DNA of 64,000 nucleotides, taken from the NCBI GenBank assembly GCA_002699025.1, contig PABA01000089.1, positions 47,508 to 111,507 on the forward strand, written 5' to 3'. Shown here in pieces: positions 1-7,680 of this stretch (positions are counted from its first letter, which is position 1; each line of letters opens with the position of its first letter). The DNA is from Sandaracinus sp. Its GTDB lineage: Bacteria > Myxococcota_A > Polyangia > Polyangiales > Houyiibacteriaceae. The notes under the pieces were generated by a model, which was not told where the DNA came from, did not search any database, and saw only the letters and a list, made by a program, of their open reading frames with translations. Position numbers and translations under genes: made by a program.

Positions 1-1
1 C

Positions 2-124
2 GGCGGGCCGTGGGGGACGTGTGGGATGTCGACCAAGCGACTGGCGCGCACCGTCATCGAGCGCGTGGCCTTCGCCGCCCTCGACCCGGACGAGCGGCTG
101 GCCCTGCTCGTCGAGCTCGGCTGA
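2..124 (+). CDS. 3' end of an unidentified gene, cut by the window edge
   Basis: Only the last 40 codons are present. The frame is open from base 2 to a TGA at 122-124 and ends in DPDERLALLVELG. Almost every codon ends in G or C, as in the real genes of this window, which supports coding. An ATG at 26 could give a 32-residue peptide, but the frame stays open to the edge, so a truncated longer gene is more likely. No family was recognised. It converges on cheB, and nothing notable is seen in the 124 bases between them. Confidence 0.45.
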   Translation, partial: GGPWGTCGMSTKRLARTVIERVAFAALDPDERLALLVELG

Positions 125-248
125 GCGACGCCGCGCGACGCCTCACGACGCCGGTTCGAGCGGCGCCCGGCGCGCGGATCGAGGGCGGCGACCGAAACGG
201 CGATCGTCTGCCACGGAGCGGCGAGGCGGCGCGCCGCCCCACCCCGAC

Positions 249-1310
249 CTACCCCGCCGTCTCCACGATCTTCGCCGCGAGCCCCTCGAGGGGCACCACC
301 GCGTCCGCGAGGCCGAGGTCCACGACGGCCTTCGGCATGCCGTAGACGACCGAGCTCGCCTGATCCTGCGCGAGCACCTTGCCGCCGGCCGCCTTGATCG
401 CCTGCGAGCCGAGCGCGCCGTCTTTGCCCATGCCGGTCATCACGACGACCGTGATGCGCTTGCCGAGCCCCCGCGCCGCCGCCTGCAGGGTCACGTCCGC
501 GCTCGGGCGGCAGCCGTGCACGGGCGGCGTCTCCGTGAGCTTGATGCGCCCCGCCGCGTCGAAGACCAGGTGCCGATCGCCCGGCGCGACGTAGACGGTC
601 CCCGGCTCGAGCGCGTCGCCGGCCACCGCCTCGCGCACCTCGAGCCCGCTGATGCCGTCGAGGCGCTTCGCGAGCGCGCGCGTGAAGGCCTTCGGCATGT
701 GCTGCACGACGAGGACCGCGCCCGGGAAGTCGGCCGGGAGCCGCGGCACCACCCGCTCGAGGGCCGCCGGGCCGCCGGTCGAGACGGCGATCACCACCAC
801 CGGGAAGTCGCCCCGGGCGCTCGGTCGCGGCGTGGCGCGCTGGGTCGGCGCCGGCGCCCGCTCCCGCGTCGGCCCGCTCGCCAGCGCCTTGGCCACGGCC
901 GGCTTCGAGCGCGACGCCGCGCGGATCTTCCGGAAGAGCTCCTCCTTCACGCCGCTGAGATCGGTCGAGACCTCGCCGTCGGGCTTCGGGATGAAGTCCA
1001 CGGCCCCGGCGGCCAGCGCGTCGAGCGTCTCCTGCGCGCCCTCCTGCGTGTGCGCCGAGAGCATGAGGATGGGCACGGGCTCGTCCGCGAAGATCGCCCG
1101 GATGGCCTCGACGCCGTTCATGCGCGGCATGTTGAAGTCCATCGTCACGACGTCGGGCCGGAGCTCCTTCACCTTCTGCACGGCCTCGGCGCCGTCCTTC
1201 GCCTGTCCGACGACCTCGATCTTCGGGTGGCTCTCGAGCGTGCGCTTCACGGCGATGCGCATGAAGGCGCTGTCGTCCACGACCAGCACGCGGACCTTCG
1301 AATCACTCAT
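249..1310 (-). CDS. cheB: CheB: chemotaxis response regulator protein-glutamate methylesterase
   Basis: The protein has 353 residues. An N-terminal receiver domain (about 1-125) has the acidic pair D12-D13, a likely phospho-acceptor D58 in TMDFNMP, and a KP motif. A Pro/Ala/Arg-rich linker leads to the C-terminal methylesterase domain (about 165-350). Its catalytic triad is visible: S177 in AVSTGGP, H204 in VVQHMP and D297 in GMGKDG. CheB removes methyl groups from, or deamidates, glutamates of chemoreceptors when its receiver is phosphorylated by CheA. No cheA, cheR or receptor gene lies in the window, so the partner cluster is either off the left edge or elsewhere. The next gene upstream on the same strand, 69 bp away, is a receiver-cyclase protein, so the two may be cotranscribed. 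Confidence 0.95.
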   Translation of the reverse strand: MSDSKVRVLVVDDSAFMRIAVKRTLESHPKIEVVGQAKDGAEAVQKVKELRPDVVTMDFNMPRMNGVEAIRAIFADEPVPILMLSAHTQEGAQETLDALAAGAVDFIPKPDGEVSTDLSGVKEELFRKIRAASRSKPAVAKALASGPTRERAPAPTQRATPRPSARGDFPVVVIAVSTGGPAALERVVPRLPADFPGAVLVVQHMPKAFTRALAKRLDGISGLEVREAVAGDALEPGTVYVAPGDRHLVFDAAGRIKLTETPPVHGCRPSADVTLQAAARGLGKRITVVVMTGMGKDGALGSQAIKAAGGKVLAQDQASSVVYGMPKAVVDLGLADAVVPLEGLAAKIVETAG

Positions 1311-1379
1311 CGCTCGCCACTCCTCCCCATCCGCGCGTCCCGCCCGACCGGGGCACCGACCCGCGCTCCGCTCGCCCGC

Positions 1380-3146
1380 TCACCAATCGTCGTCATCGTC
1401 GTCCTCGACGAGCCCGACGAGCACGTAGCCCGTCACCGGCTCGGCGATGCCCTTCAGCTCGAGCCCCTCGAGGGGCTCCACCTTCACGTGCTCCTTCACC
1501 CGCGCCCAGGTGTCGGCGCTCAGGAGCACGCCGCCCTTCGGCGCCTTCGACTCGTGGCGCTGCGCTCGATTCACCGTGTCGCCGATGACCGTGTAGTCGC
1601 GCCGCACGAAGCGGCTCCCGAGGTCGCCGCGCACACAAGGCCCGCTGTTGACGCCGATGCGCATCTTCAGCGGCGGCCCCTCGTGGATCGCGTTGTACAC
1701 GTCGAGGGCCCGCTGCATCTCCCAGGCCGCCTTCGCCGCCCGCAGCGCGTGGTCCTCCTCGAGCTCGGGCGCGTCCTCGAACACCGCCATGATCGCGTCG
1801 CCGATGAACTTGTCGATGTCACCGCCGCGCGCCTGGATGACCGGGCACATCGCGTCGAAGTAGCCGTTGAGCCGCTCGACGACGGCGCCCGCGTCCATCT
1901 GCGCGCTCATGGCCGTGAAGCCCGCCAGGTCGCTGAAGAGGATGCTCATGGTCCCCTCCTTCGCGCGGTACGAGAACATCTCCCCGGCCGCCTGCGCCTC
2001 GGCCGCCTTCGCCGCCGCCTGGCTGATGTAGAGGCGCGAGGCCTCCTTGTAGGCCTGCAGCCGCCGCTCGGCGAGCATGCGCTCGACCATGGCCACGCAC
2101 TTGTCGGCGCTGAAGGGCTTGACCAGGTAGGCCGTGAGCCCGGCGGCGCGCATCTGGGCCCGGTCGCGCTTGGTGTCGCGCGCCGTGAGCATGAGCACCG
2201 GGAGCTCGCCGAGGCGCTCGTCGCGCTTGAGGGCGTGCACGAGCTCGAAGCCGGTCATGCGCGGCATGTCGTAGTCCGTGACGACGAGCTCGAAGGGATC
2301 GGCCGCGTCGATCTTCAGCGCGTCGAGGGCCTCGCGCCCGTCCCGCGCCGTCGTCACCTCGAAGCCCTGCCGCGTCAGCGCGTCGGCGACGAGGTGACGG
2401 ATGGCCGGCGAGTCGTCGACGACGAGCACGCGCTCGCGCCCCCCGAGGGCCTTCTCGGCGATCAGGTCGCGCACCCGCATGAGCAGGTCCTCGGGCACGA
2501 CGGGCTTGACCAGGTAGTCGTCGGCGCCCACGTCGAAGCCGCGCTCGAGATCCGCCGCCTCGCCGAGGCTCGAGCAGATCAGGACCGGCAGATGCGCCGT
2601 GTCCGGGTGCGTCTTGAGCGCGTGGCAGACTTCGTAGCCGTCCTGGCCGGGCATCTCGACGTCGGTGATGACGAGGTCCGGGCGCGCCTCGGGCACCAGG
2701 GCGAGGGCCTGGTCTCCGTCGTAGGCGTGGACGACCTCGTAGCCGGCGTCTTCGAGGATGGGCGTGACGTGCCGGTGCACGAGATCGCTGTCGTCGGCGA
2801 GGAGCACGACGCGGGTCGAGCGCGTGGAGACGCCCAGCGCGCCGAGCACGTCGCCGGCCTGGAAGGGCACGGGGAGGAAGCCGGCGAGGCGGGCGGCACG
2901 GGCGGCCTCTCGATCGGCCTCGTCGAGGGAGACGAGCACGCTGGGGATCGGGGGCGCCTCGTCGAGGGCGTCGCCGCCGGGCAGGCGCCGCGCGACGAAG
3001 GCCGCGGCGGGCGGGGCGCCGTCCTCGAGGGCCGCGTCGAGGGCCGCCCGATCCCGGGCGCGCAGCACCTCGTGCCCGGCGCTCCGGAGCGGCTTCGCGA
3101 GCGCCTCGGCGAGCGTGTGGGTGGCGGCTGCGACGACGACTCGCAC
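1380..3146 (-). CDS. Multi-receiver response regulator with class III adenylate/guanylate cyclase domain
   Basis: The protein has 588 residues. A degenerate receiver-like segment (about 1-105) lacks an obvious acidic pocket. Two intact receiver domains follow: one starts at VVLLADDSD with phospho-acceptor region VITDVEMP, the other at VLVVDDSPAI with VVTDYDMP. Each has a late Lys-Pro (LVKPV, LVKPF). A helical linker precedes a C-terminal class III nucleotide cyclase domain (about 400-575). That domain has the first metal aspartate in LFSDLAGFT, the second in DKFIGDAIMAVF, and the GDTVNRAQR segment. The protein should make a cyclic nucleotide in response to phosphorelay input. It is soluble, with no signal peptide, and ends in an acidic VEDDDDDDW tail. 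The hybrid kinase starting 71 bp away on the opposite strand is a plausible partner. Confidence 0.9.
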   Translation of the reverse strand: MRVVVAAATHTLAEALAKPLRSAGHEVLRARDRAALDAALEDGAPPAAAFVARRLPGGDALDEAPPIPSVLVSLDEADREAARAARLAGFLPVPFQAGDVLGALGVSTRSTRVVLLADDSDLVHRHVTPILEDAGYEVVHAYDGDQALALVPEARPDLVITDVEMPGQDGYEVCHALKTHPDTAHLPVLICSSLGEAADLERGFDVGADDYLVKPVVPEDLLMRVRDLIAEKALGGRERVLVVDDSPAIRHLVADALTRQGFEVTTARDGREALDALKIDAADPFELVVTDYDMPRMTGFELVHALKRDERLGELPVLMLTARDTKRDRAQMRAAGLTAYLVKPFSADKCVAMVERMLAERRLQAYKEASRLYISQAAAKAAEAQAAGEMFSYRAKEGTMSILFSDLAGFTAMSAQMDAGAVVERLNGYFDAMCPVIQARGGDIDKFIGDAIMAVFEDAPELEEDHALRAAKAAWEMQRALDVYNAIHEGPPLKMRIGVNSGPCVRGDLGSRFVRRDYTVIGDTVNRAQRHESKAPKGGVLLSADTWARVKEHVKVEPLEGLELKGIAEPVTGYVLVGLVEDDDDDDW

Positions 3147-3217
3147 CGCGCGAGGCTACCGCCGACGGGCCCCACGCCCAAGCGGCGGAGGCATCGGCGC
3201 TGGGGTATGCTCGGCGC

Positions 3218-5089
3218 GTGGCCGCTCTCCGTGCGCTCGTCGTGGACGACTCCTCGTCCATGCGCCGCCTGCTGGAAGAGGAGCTCCGGGAGCTCGACTT
3301 CGACGTGGAGTCCGTCGGCAGCGCCGAGGAGGCGCTCGCCCTGCTCGCGCACCGCCCGGCCGAGCTCCTCCTCGTGGACTGGACGCTGCCCGGCATGTCC
3401 GGCCTCGAGCTCACGCGCCTGATCCGCGCGCGCCCCGACGGGGACGTGCCGGTCATCCTCGTGGTGACGGGCCGGCGGGAGCCGGACGATCTCGGGGCGG
3501 TCCTGGACGCCGGCGCGAGCGACTACCTGGCCAAGCCCGTCGACCCCGAGCAGCTCCAGCGCCGCCTGCTCATCGCGCGGCGCCACGCGGAGCGCACGCA
3601 GCGCGCCCGGGCCGACCGGCGCGCGCTGGAGGAGGCCGAGCGCGCCTTCGAGCAGCTCGTCGACGCCGCGCCGGACGCGATCCTCGTTCACCGCCGCGGC
3701 GAGGTGGTCTACGCCAACCGCGCGCTCCTGCGCTTTCTCGATCGGGCCACGGAGAGCGTCGTCGGCGCGCGCCTCGCGAGCCTCGTGCTCCCCGACGATC
3801 ACGGCCTGCTCGGGGAGCTCCCGCTGGAGGACGATGCCACCCTCCGCCTGCTCCACCGGGACGGCACCGTGCGCACGATCGAGGTGGCCGCCGTGGCCAT
3901 GCGCTTCCGCGGCGAGCCCTCGGTGGCCCTGCTGATGCGCGACCTCACGCAGCGGCGCGCGACGCAGTCGCGGCTGATGGCGGCGGACCGGCTGGCGAGC
4001 GTCGGCACGTTGGCGGCGGCGATCGCGCACGAGCTGAACAACCCGCTCGCCTACGTGCTCTCGAACATCGGCCTGAGCCGGGAGGAGCTGGAGCGGGCGC
4101 CGACCGACGCGCGCCTCCGCTTGGTCCGCGCGCAGCTCGATGAGGCCGCCGAGGGCGGGCGGCGCATGCGGGACATCCTGCGCGACCTCCGCACCTTCAC
4201 GGTGCGCGAGGAGGACGTCGAGGGGCCGCGGGCAGCCGACCTCCAGGGCGTGCTCCGTTCGTCGATCCATCTCTGCTGGAACGCCATCCGGCATCAGGGG
4301 ACGCTCGAGCGACGCTTCGGCGAGGTCCCGCCCGTCGACATCACGGAGTCGCGCATGGGGCAGGTGTTCCTGAACCTGCTCATGAACGCGGCGGAGGCGC
4401 TCGAGGGCGGCGGCGAGATCGAGGTGCGCACGGAGACCGACGCCGAGGGCTGGGCGCTGGTGACGGTTCGCGACACGGGCAAAGGGATCGCGCCGGAGGA
4501 CATGGCGCAGATCTTCGAGCCCTTCTTCTCGCGGAAGGCCGAGGGGACGGGCCTGGGCCTCGCCATCTGCCACGACATCGTGCTGGCCGCCGGGGGCGAG
4601 CTGGCCGCCGAGAGCACCCCCGGGCGCGGCTCGACCTTCACCGTGCGCCTGCCTCCGGCGGAGCGCCGCCCCGCGCGGCCCGCGGTCGAGGTCGCGCCCC
4701 CGCGGCGCGAAGAGAAGTCCAAGGCGCGCGTGCTGGTGATCGACGACGAGGAGCTCGTCGGGCGCTCGCTGGCGCGGGCCCTGATGAAGCACGAGGTCGA
4801 GGTCCTGCAGGCGGGCGCGGCGGCGATCGAGCGGCTCACGGGGACGGCGGCGCCCGAGCTCGACATCATCCTCTGCGACGTGATGATGCCCGGCACCAGC
4901 GGCATCGACGTCTACCGCGCGGTGCTCGCGCACGACCCGGCGCTCGCGAAGCGCTTCGTCTTCATGACCGGCGGCGCCTTCGGCTCCCAGGCGCGCCGCT
5001 TCCTCGACGCCTCCGAGCGGCCGGTCCTCGACAAGCCCTTCGACCTCGGGCAGGTGCGCGAGCTCGTCGAGGAGTACGCCCGCCGCTGA
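3218..5089 (+). CDS. Hybrid sensor histidine kinase (receiver-PAS-HisKA-HATPase-receiver)
   Basis: The protein has 623 residues and a GTG start. Domains in order are a receiver (about 1-120, acidic pair in VVDDSSS, acceptor in LLVDWTLP), a PAS sensor (about 135-255) and a HisKA domain. The phospho-accepting histidine is near residue 271 in AIAHELNNPLA. The HATPase_c domain (to about 485) has MNAAEAL as N-box, GKGIAPED as G1 and GTGLGLAICHD as G2. A C-terminal receiver follows (about 505-623, VLVIDDEE and ILCDVMMPG). There are no membrane segments, so this is a cytoplasmic kinase probably driven through its N-terminal receiver. It diverges from the receiver-cyclase gene across a 71-bp gap that must contain both promoters. 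The cognate regulator is not proven. Confidence 0.92.
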   Translation: MAALRALVVDDSSSMRRLLEEELRELDFDVESVGSAEEALALLAHRPAELLLVDWTLPGMSGLELTRLIRARPDGDVPVILVVTGRREPDDLGAVLDAGASDYLAKPVDPEQLQRRLLIARRHAERTQRARADRRALEEAERAFEQLVDAAPDAILVHRRGEVVYANRALLRFLDRATESVVGARLASLVLPDDHGLLGELPLEDDATLRLLHRDGTVRTIEVAAVAMRFRGEPSVALLMRDLTQRRATQSRLMAADRLASVGTLAAAIAHELNNPLAYVLSNIGLSREELERAPTDARLRLVRAQLDEAAEGGRRMRDILRDLRTFTVREEDVEGPRAADLQGVLRSSIHLCWNAIRHQGTLERRFGEVPPVDITESRMGQVFLNLLMNAAEALEGGGEIEVRTETDAEGWALVTVRDTGKGIAPEDMAQIFEPFFSRKAEGTGLGLAICHDIVLAAGGELAAESTPGRGSTFTVRLPPAERRPARPAVEVAPPRREEKSKARVLVIDDEELVGRSLARALMKHEVEVLQAGAAAIERLTGTAAPELDIILCDVMMPGTSGIDVYRAVLAHDPALAKRFVFMTGGAFGSQARRFLDASERPVLDKPFDLGQVRELVEEYARR

Positions 5090-5162
5090 GCGCGGGAGCG
5101 AGGCCGCGCCGGGACGGCTCTCGCGCAGGGAGCGCGCGCCGGAGCGCGAATCGCGGGACGGA

Positions 5163-5197
5163 CAAAGAAATCCGCCGCCCTCCGAAGAGGACGGCGG
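5163..5197 (-). terminator. Rho-independent terminator of the tRNA gene
   Basis: Read on the minus strand, a hairpin with arms ending CCGCCGTCCTC and GAGGGCGGCGG around a TTCG-type loop (5172-5197) is followed by the T-rich stretch ATTTCTTT. It begins 7 bases beyond the tRNA 3' end, which fits termination of the tRNA transcript. Confidence 0.75.
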
Positions 5198-5203
5198 CGA
5201 CGG

Positions 5204-5277
5204 TGCCGATGGCTGGAGTCGAACCAGCGACCTAGCGCGTATGAAACGCCCGCTCTAGCCACCTGAGCTACATCGGC
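5204..5277 (-). tRNA. tRNA with anticodon CAT (probably elongator tRNA-Met)
   Basis: The 74-nt minus-strand sequence folds as a full cloverleaf. The 7-bp acceptor stem is GCCGATG/CATCGGC. The D arm is GCTC/GAGC with a 9-nt loop. The anticodon loop TTCATAC gives CAT, and its stem closes with G-T wobbles at both ends. The T arm is GCTGG/CCAGC around TTCGACT. The discriminator is A. Only CC, not CCA, follows in the genome, so the terminal A would be added after transcription. A paired first base argues against initiator tRNA-fMet. A lysidine-modified tRNA-Ile reading ATA cannot be excluded from sequence alone. Confidence 0.93.
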
Positions 5278-5292
5278 GCCAAAGGGAGCGGG

Positions 5293-5321
5293 AGTATGTG
5301 CAGGGCGCGCGGCTTCCGCAA
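5293..5321 (-). promoter_or_regulatory. Probable sigma-70-type promoter of the tRNA gene
   Basis: On the minus strand a TTGCGG box (5316-5321) is followed after 17 bases by CATACT (5293-5298), about 15 bases upstream of the tRNA 5' end. The spacing is ideal and the match moderate (3 of 6 and 4 of 6 to consensus). Confidence 0.45.
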
Positions 5322-5349
5322 GAAGAATCGGCGAGCGGCGCGCGTTGCG

Positions 5350-5680
5350 CGCCGCCGGGGCCGGGTGGGGGTCCGGCGCTCCGCGGAGATGGGGGCAGAG
5401 GTCGCGCGACAGCCGAGCTTCGAAGGAGCGGCGGCGATGGGGGTCGGGGAACTGGGGCGCGTTCGACGTGCCGAGGGGCCCGGAGAGGCTCGGGCGCTCC
5501 GGGGAGATGGGGTCGATGTCGCGCAGCTGCGGCGCGCGCCGCCGGGCCGGGTGGGGGTCCGGCGCTCCGCGGAGCCGGGGCCGAGGTCGCGCGACGGTGG
5601 GGCTGCGGGGGAGGCAGCGATGGGGGAAGGGGAGCTGCGGCGCGTCCGACGCGCGCCTCACGTGCGCCGCGATCCGAACA
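5350..5680. repeat. Degenerate GC-rich tandem repeats in a 785-bp gene-free region
   Basis: The region 5278-6062 holds no convincing gene. Within it a roughly 92-bp unit recurs in degenerate form. GGGTGGGGGTCCGGCGCTCC occurs at 5363 and again at 5549. GAGGTCGCGCGAC occurs at 5398 and 5583, and a weaker intermediate copy lies near 5490. The right part (5690-5870) is C-rich. ORFs crossing it on both strands are arginine/proline-rich and look non-coding. Confidence 0.5.
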
Positions 5681-6062
5681 CGCGGCCGCACCGCGATCCC
5701 ACTCGGCACAGTTCCCCGACCCCCATCCGCCCCGGCCTCCCTGCTCCGCCCCCGCCACGCCACCCACCCCGCCCTCCCCGAAGCCCCCCGACCGCCGCCC
5801 CCGAGAAGAGCGACGGCGGCGCCAGAGGCGCGGCCGGCCGCGACCCCCCCACGCGACGGCGGCGCCGCTAGGCGCAGCCGCCGCGTGTGCAGGCGTCGTA
5901 CTGGAAAGGCGCCCAGCCATGGCAAATCGCGCGGCCTCCACAGCCGGGGGACGCATGCACGAGATGAAAGGGAATTCCCCACGGTGTAGGTGAGGCACGC
6001 ACCTTGCTCCCGAAGTCCAGCGCAAGGAGGGGCCGAGGGCCCCGTTCATTCCAAGAGGAAAC

Positions 6063-7577
6063 ATGCACACCGGACTTCGCTTCACTCTCTGTCTCGCCCT
6101 CGTGGGCTGCGCCGCGCAGCCCGCCAAGGACGGCGGCGAGCTGACCACCACCGAGCTCGAGCTGCGCCGCGGTGGCGCCGCCGACTCGGCCAACCCCATC
6201 GACCAGGGCGCGCTCGCCTGGTGCGACTGGGTCGACGGCGAGCTGAGCCGCCGCGCCCCCTACCACCTGTGGACCTTCTCCACCGAGGCGGGCTGCGACG
6301 ACCTCCTCGTCGACCTCGCCAGCCGCGAGGGCTTCGACACCTACGCCCTGCTCTACCGCGTCGTGCCCGCCGCCCACGGCGGCCGGCCCAGCTACGAGCT
6401 CGTGGCCACGAACGACGACTGCTACGACGGCACGCTCAACAGCTGCATCGAGGGCGAGCTCCCCGCCGGCGAGTACGTCGTCGCCGCGACCACCTACCCG
6501 TTCATGCGCTGGGGCATCCGCCAGGAGGCCACCTACTCGCTCCGCGTCGTCTGCCGCGACGGGGCCGGCGAGTGCGTCGACCCGGACGAGCCCACGGAGG
6601 TCGTCTGCGGCGGCTTCCGCGGCGCCAGCTGCGACGAGGGCGAGTACTGCCACTTCGAGCCCTCCGCGACCTGCGGCTGGGCCGACGCCACGGGCATCTG
6701 CCGCCCGACGCCGGAGATCTGCCCGGCGGTCGTGATCCCGGTCTGCGGCTGCGACGGCCGCACCTACAACAACAGCTGCGAGGCGAACGGCGCCGGCACG
6801 AGCGTCCTCCACGAGGGCCCCTGCGAGGACGAGCCCGAGCCCGAGCAGCTCTGCGGCAGCCGCGGCCTCGAGCCCTGCCCCGAGGGCACCTTCTGTGCCT
6901 GGGCCCCGGAGGCCATGTGCGGCGCCACGGACATCCCCGGCACCTGCGAGCCGATGCCCGAGGCCTGCACGCGCGAGTACGCGCCGGTCTGCGGCTGCGA
7001 CGGCCGCACCTACTCGAACGCCTGCATGGCGGCCAACCACGGCATCAGCGTCGCCAGCGAGGGCGAGTGCGAGGATCCCTTCGCCGGTGAGGGCGAGCTC
7101 TGCGGCGGCATCGCCGGGGTCCTCTGCGCCGACGGCCTCGTCTGCGACATGAGCGCCAACGACTTCTGCGGCGCCGACCTCGCGGGCACCTGCGTCGTCG
7201 ACGAGCCCACGGCCTGCACGCGCGAGTACGTGCCGGTCTGCGGCTGCGACGGCGTCACCTACTCCAACGACTGCGAGCGCCGGGCGGCCCACGTGGCCCT
7301 CGACCACGCGGGCACCTGCGAGGGCGCGGGCGCCGGTGAGGGCGAGCTCTGCGGCGGCATCGCCGGCTTCGTCTGCGCCGACGGCCTCGTCTGCGACATG
7401 AGCGCCAACGAGTTCTGCGGCGCCGACCTCGCGGGCACCTGCGTCGTGGACGAGCCGACCTTCTGCACGGCCCTCTACGACCCGGTCTGCGGCTGCGACG
7501 GCCGCACCTACTCGAACGACTGCTGGCGTCGGGCCGCCTACGTGCCCCTCGACCACGTCGGCGCCTGCGAGCGCTGA
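6063..7577 (+). CDS. Secreted lipoprotein with four Kazal-like domains
   Basis: The protein has 504 residues. A signal peptide ends in a lipobox (LALVGC), so it is probably a lipoprotein. Residues about 40-165 resemble a beta-rich pre-peptidase-type domain (WTFSTEAGCDDLLVDL, then ELVATNDDC). Four cysteine-rich modules follow, each with a Kazal signature such as PVCGCDGRTYNNSC, at about residues 225, 308, 391 and 473. Each is preceded by a smaller six-cysteine module. Kazal domains usually inhibit serine proteases. Here the role could be protection against the cell's own secreted proteases or those of prey, which is inference. Modules 3 and 4 are near-identical, showing recent internal duplication. 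An AGAGGA ribosome site lies upstream. The gene ends in a strong terminator and is probably monocistronic. Confidence 0.85.
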   Translation: MHTGLRFTLCLALVGCAAQPAKDGGELTTTELELRRGGAADSANPIDQGALAWCDWVDGELSRRAPYHLWTFSTEAGCDDLLVDLASREGFDTYALLYRVVPAAHGGRPSYELVATNDDCYDGTLNSCIEGELPAGEYVVAATTYPFMRWGIRQEATYSLRVVCRDGAGECVDPDEPTEVVCGGFRGASCDEGEYCHFEPSATCGWADATGICRPTPEICPAVVIPVCGCDGRTYNNSCEANGAGTSVLHEGPCEDEPEPEQLCGSRGLEPCPEGTFCAWAPEAMCGATDIPGTCEPMPEACTREYAPVCGCDGRTYSNACMAANHGISVASEGECEDPFAGEGELCGGIAGVLCADGLVCDMSANDFCGADLAGTCVVDEPTACTREYVPVCGCDGVTYSNDCERRAAHVALDHAGTCEGAGAGEGELCGGIAGFVCADGLVCDMSANEFCGADLAGTCVVDEPTFCTALYDPVCGCDGRTYSNDCWRRAAYVPLDHVGACER

Positions 7578-7599
7578 GCGAGAGCCCGTCGAACACGCC

Positions 7600-7640
7600 G
7601 CGAGGCCGCGCTCCTTCGGGGGCGCGGCCTCGCGCTTTCC
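7600..7640 (+). terminator. Strong rho-independent terminator after the Kazal gene
   Basis: Arms GCGAGGCCGCGC and GCGCGGCCTCGC form a perfect 12-bp stem around a TCCTTCGGGG-type loop (7600-7633), followed by GCTTTCC. It lies 22 bases after the stop codon. Confidence 0.8.
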
Positions 7641-7680
7641 GTCACGCCCCGCGCGCGCCGGCCGTGGTACTCCCGTCCCC

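Noticed and set aside
21..3422. Very long plus-strand open frame opposite cheB and the receiver-cyclase gene
   Set aside because: It is Arg/His/Ala-rich and lacks domains. It is the antisense shadow of two well-supported genes, as expected in very GC-rich DNA.
5296..5871. Open frames of about 190-230 residues in the gap before the Kazal gene
   Set aside because: They are built of Arg/Pro/Gly from degenerate DNA repeats. Several frames on both strands are equally open, so none is supported as a gene.
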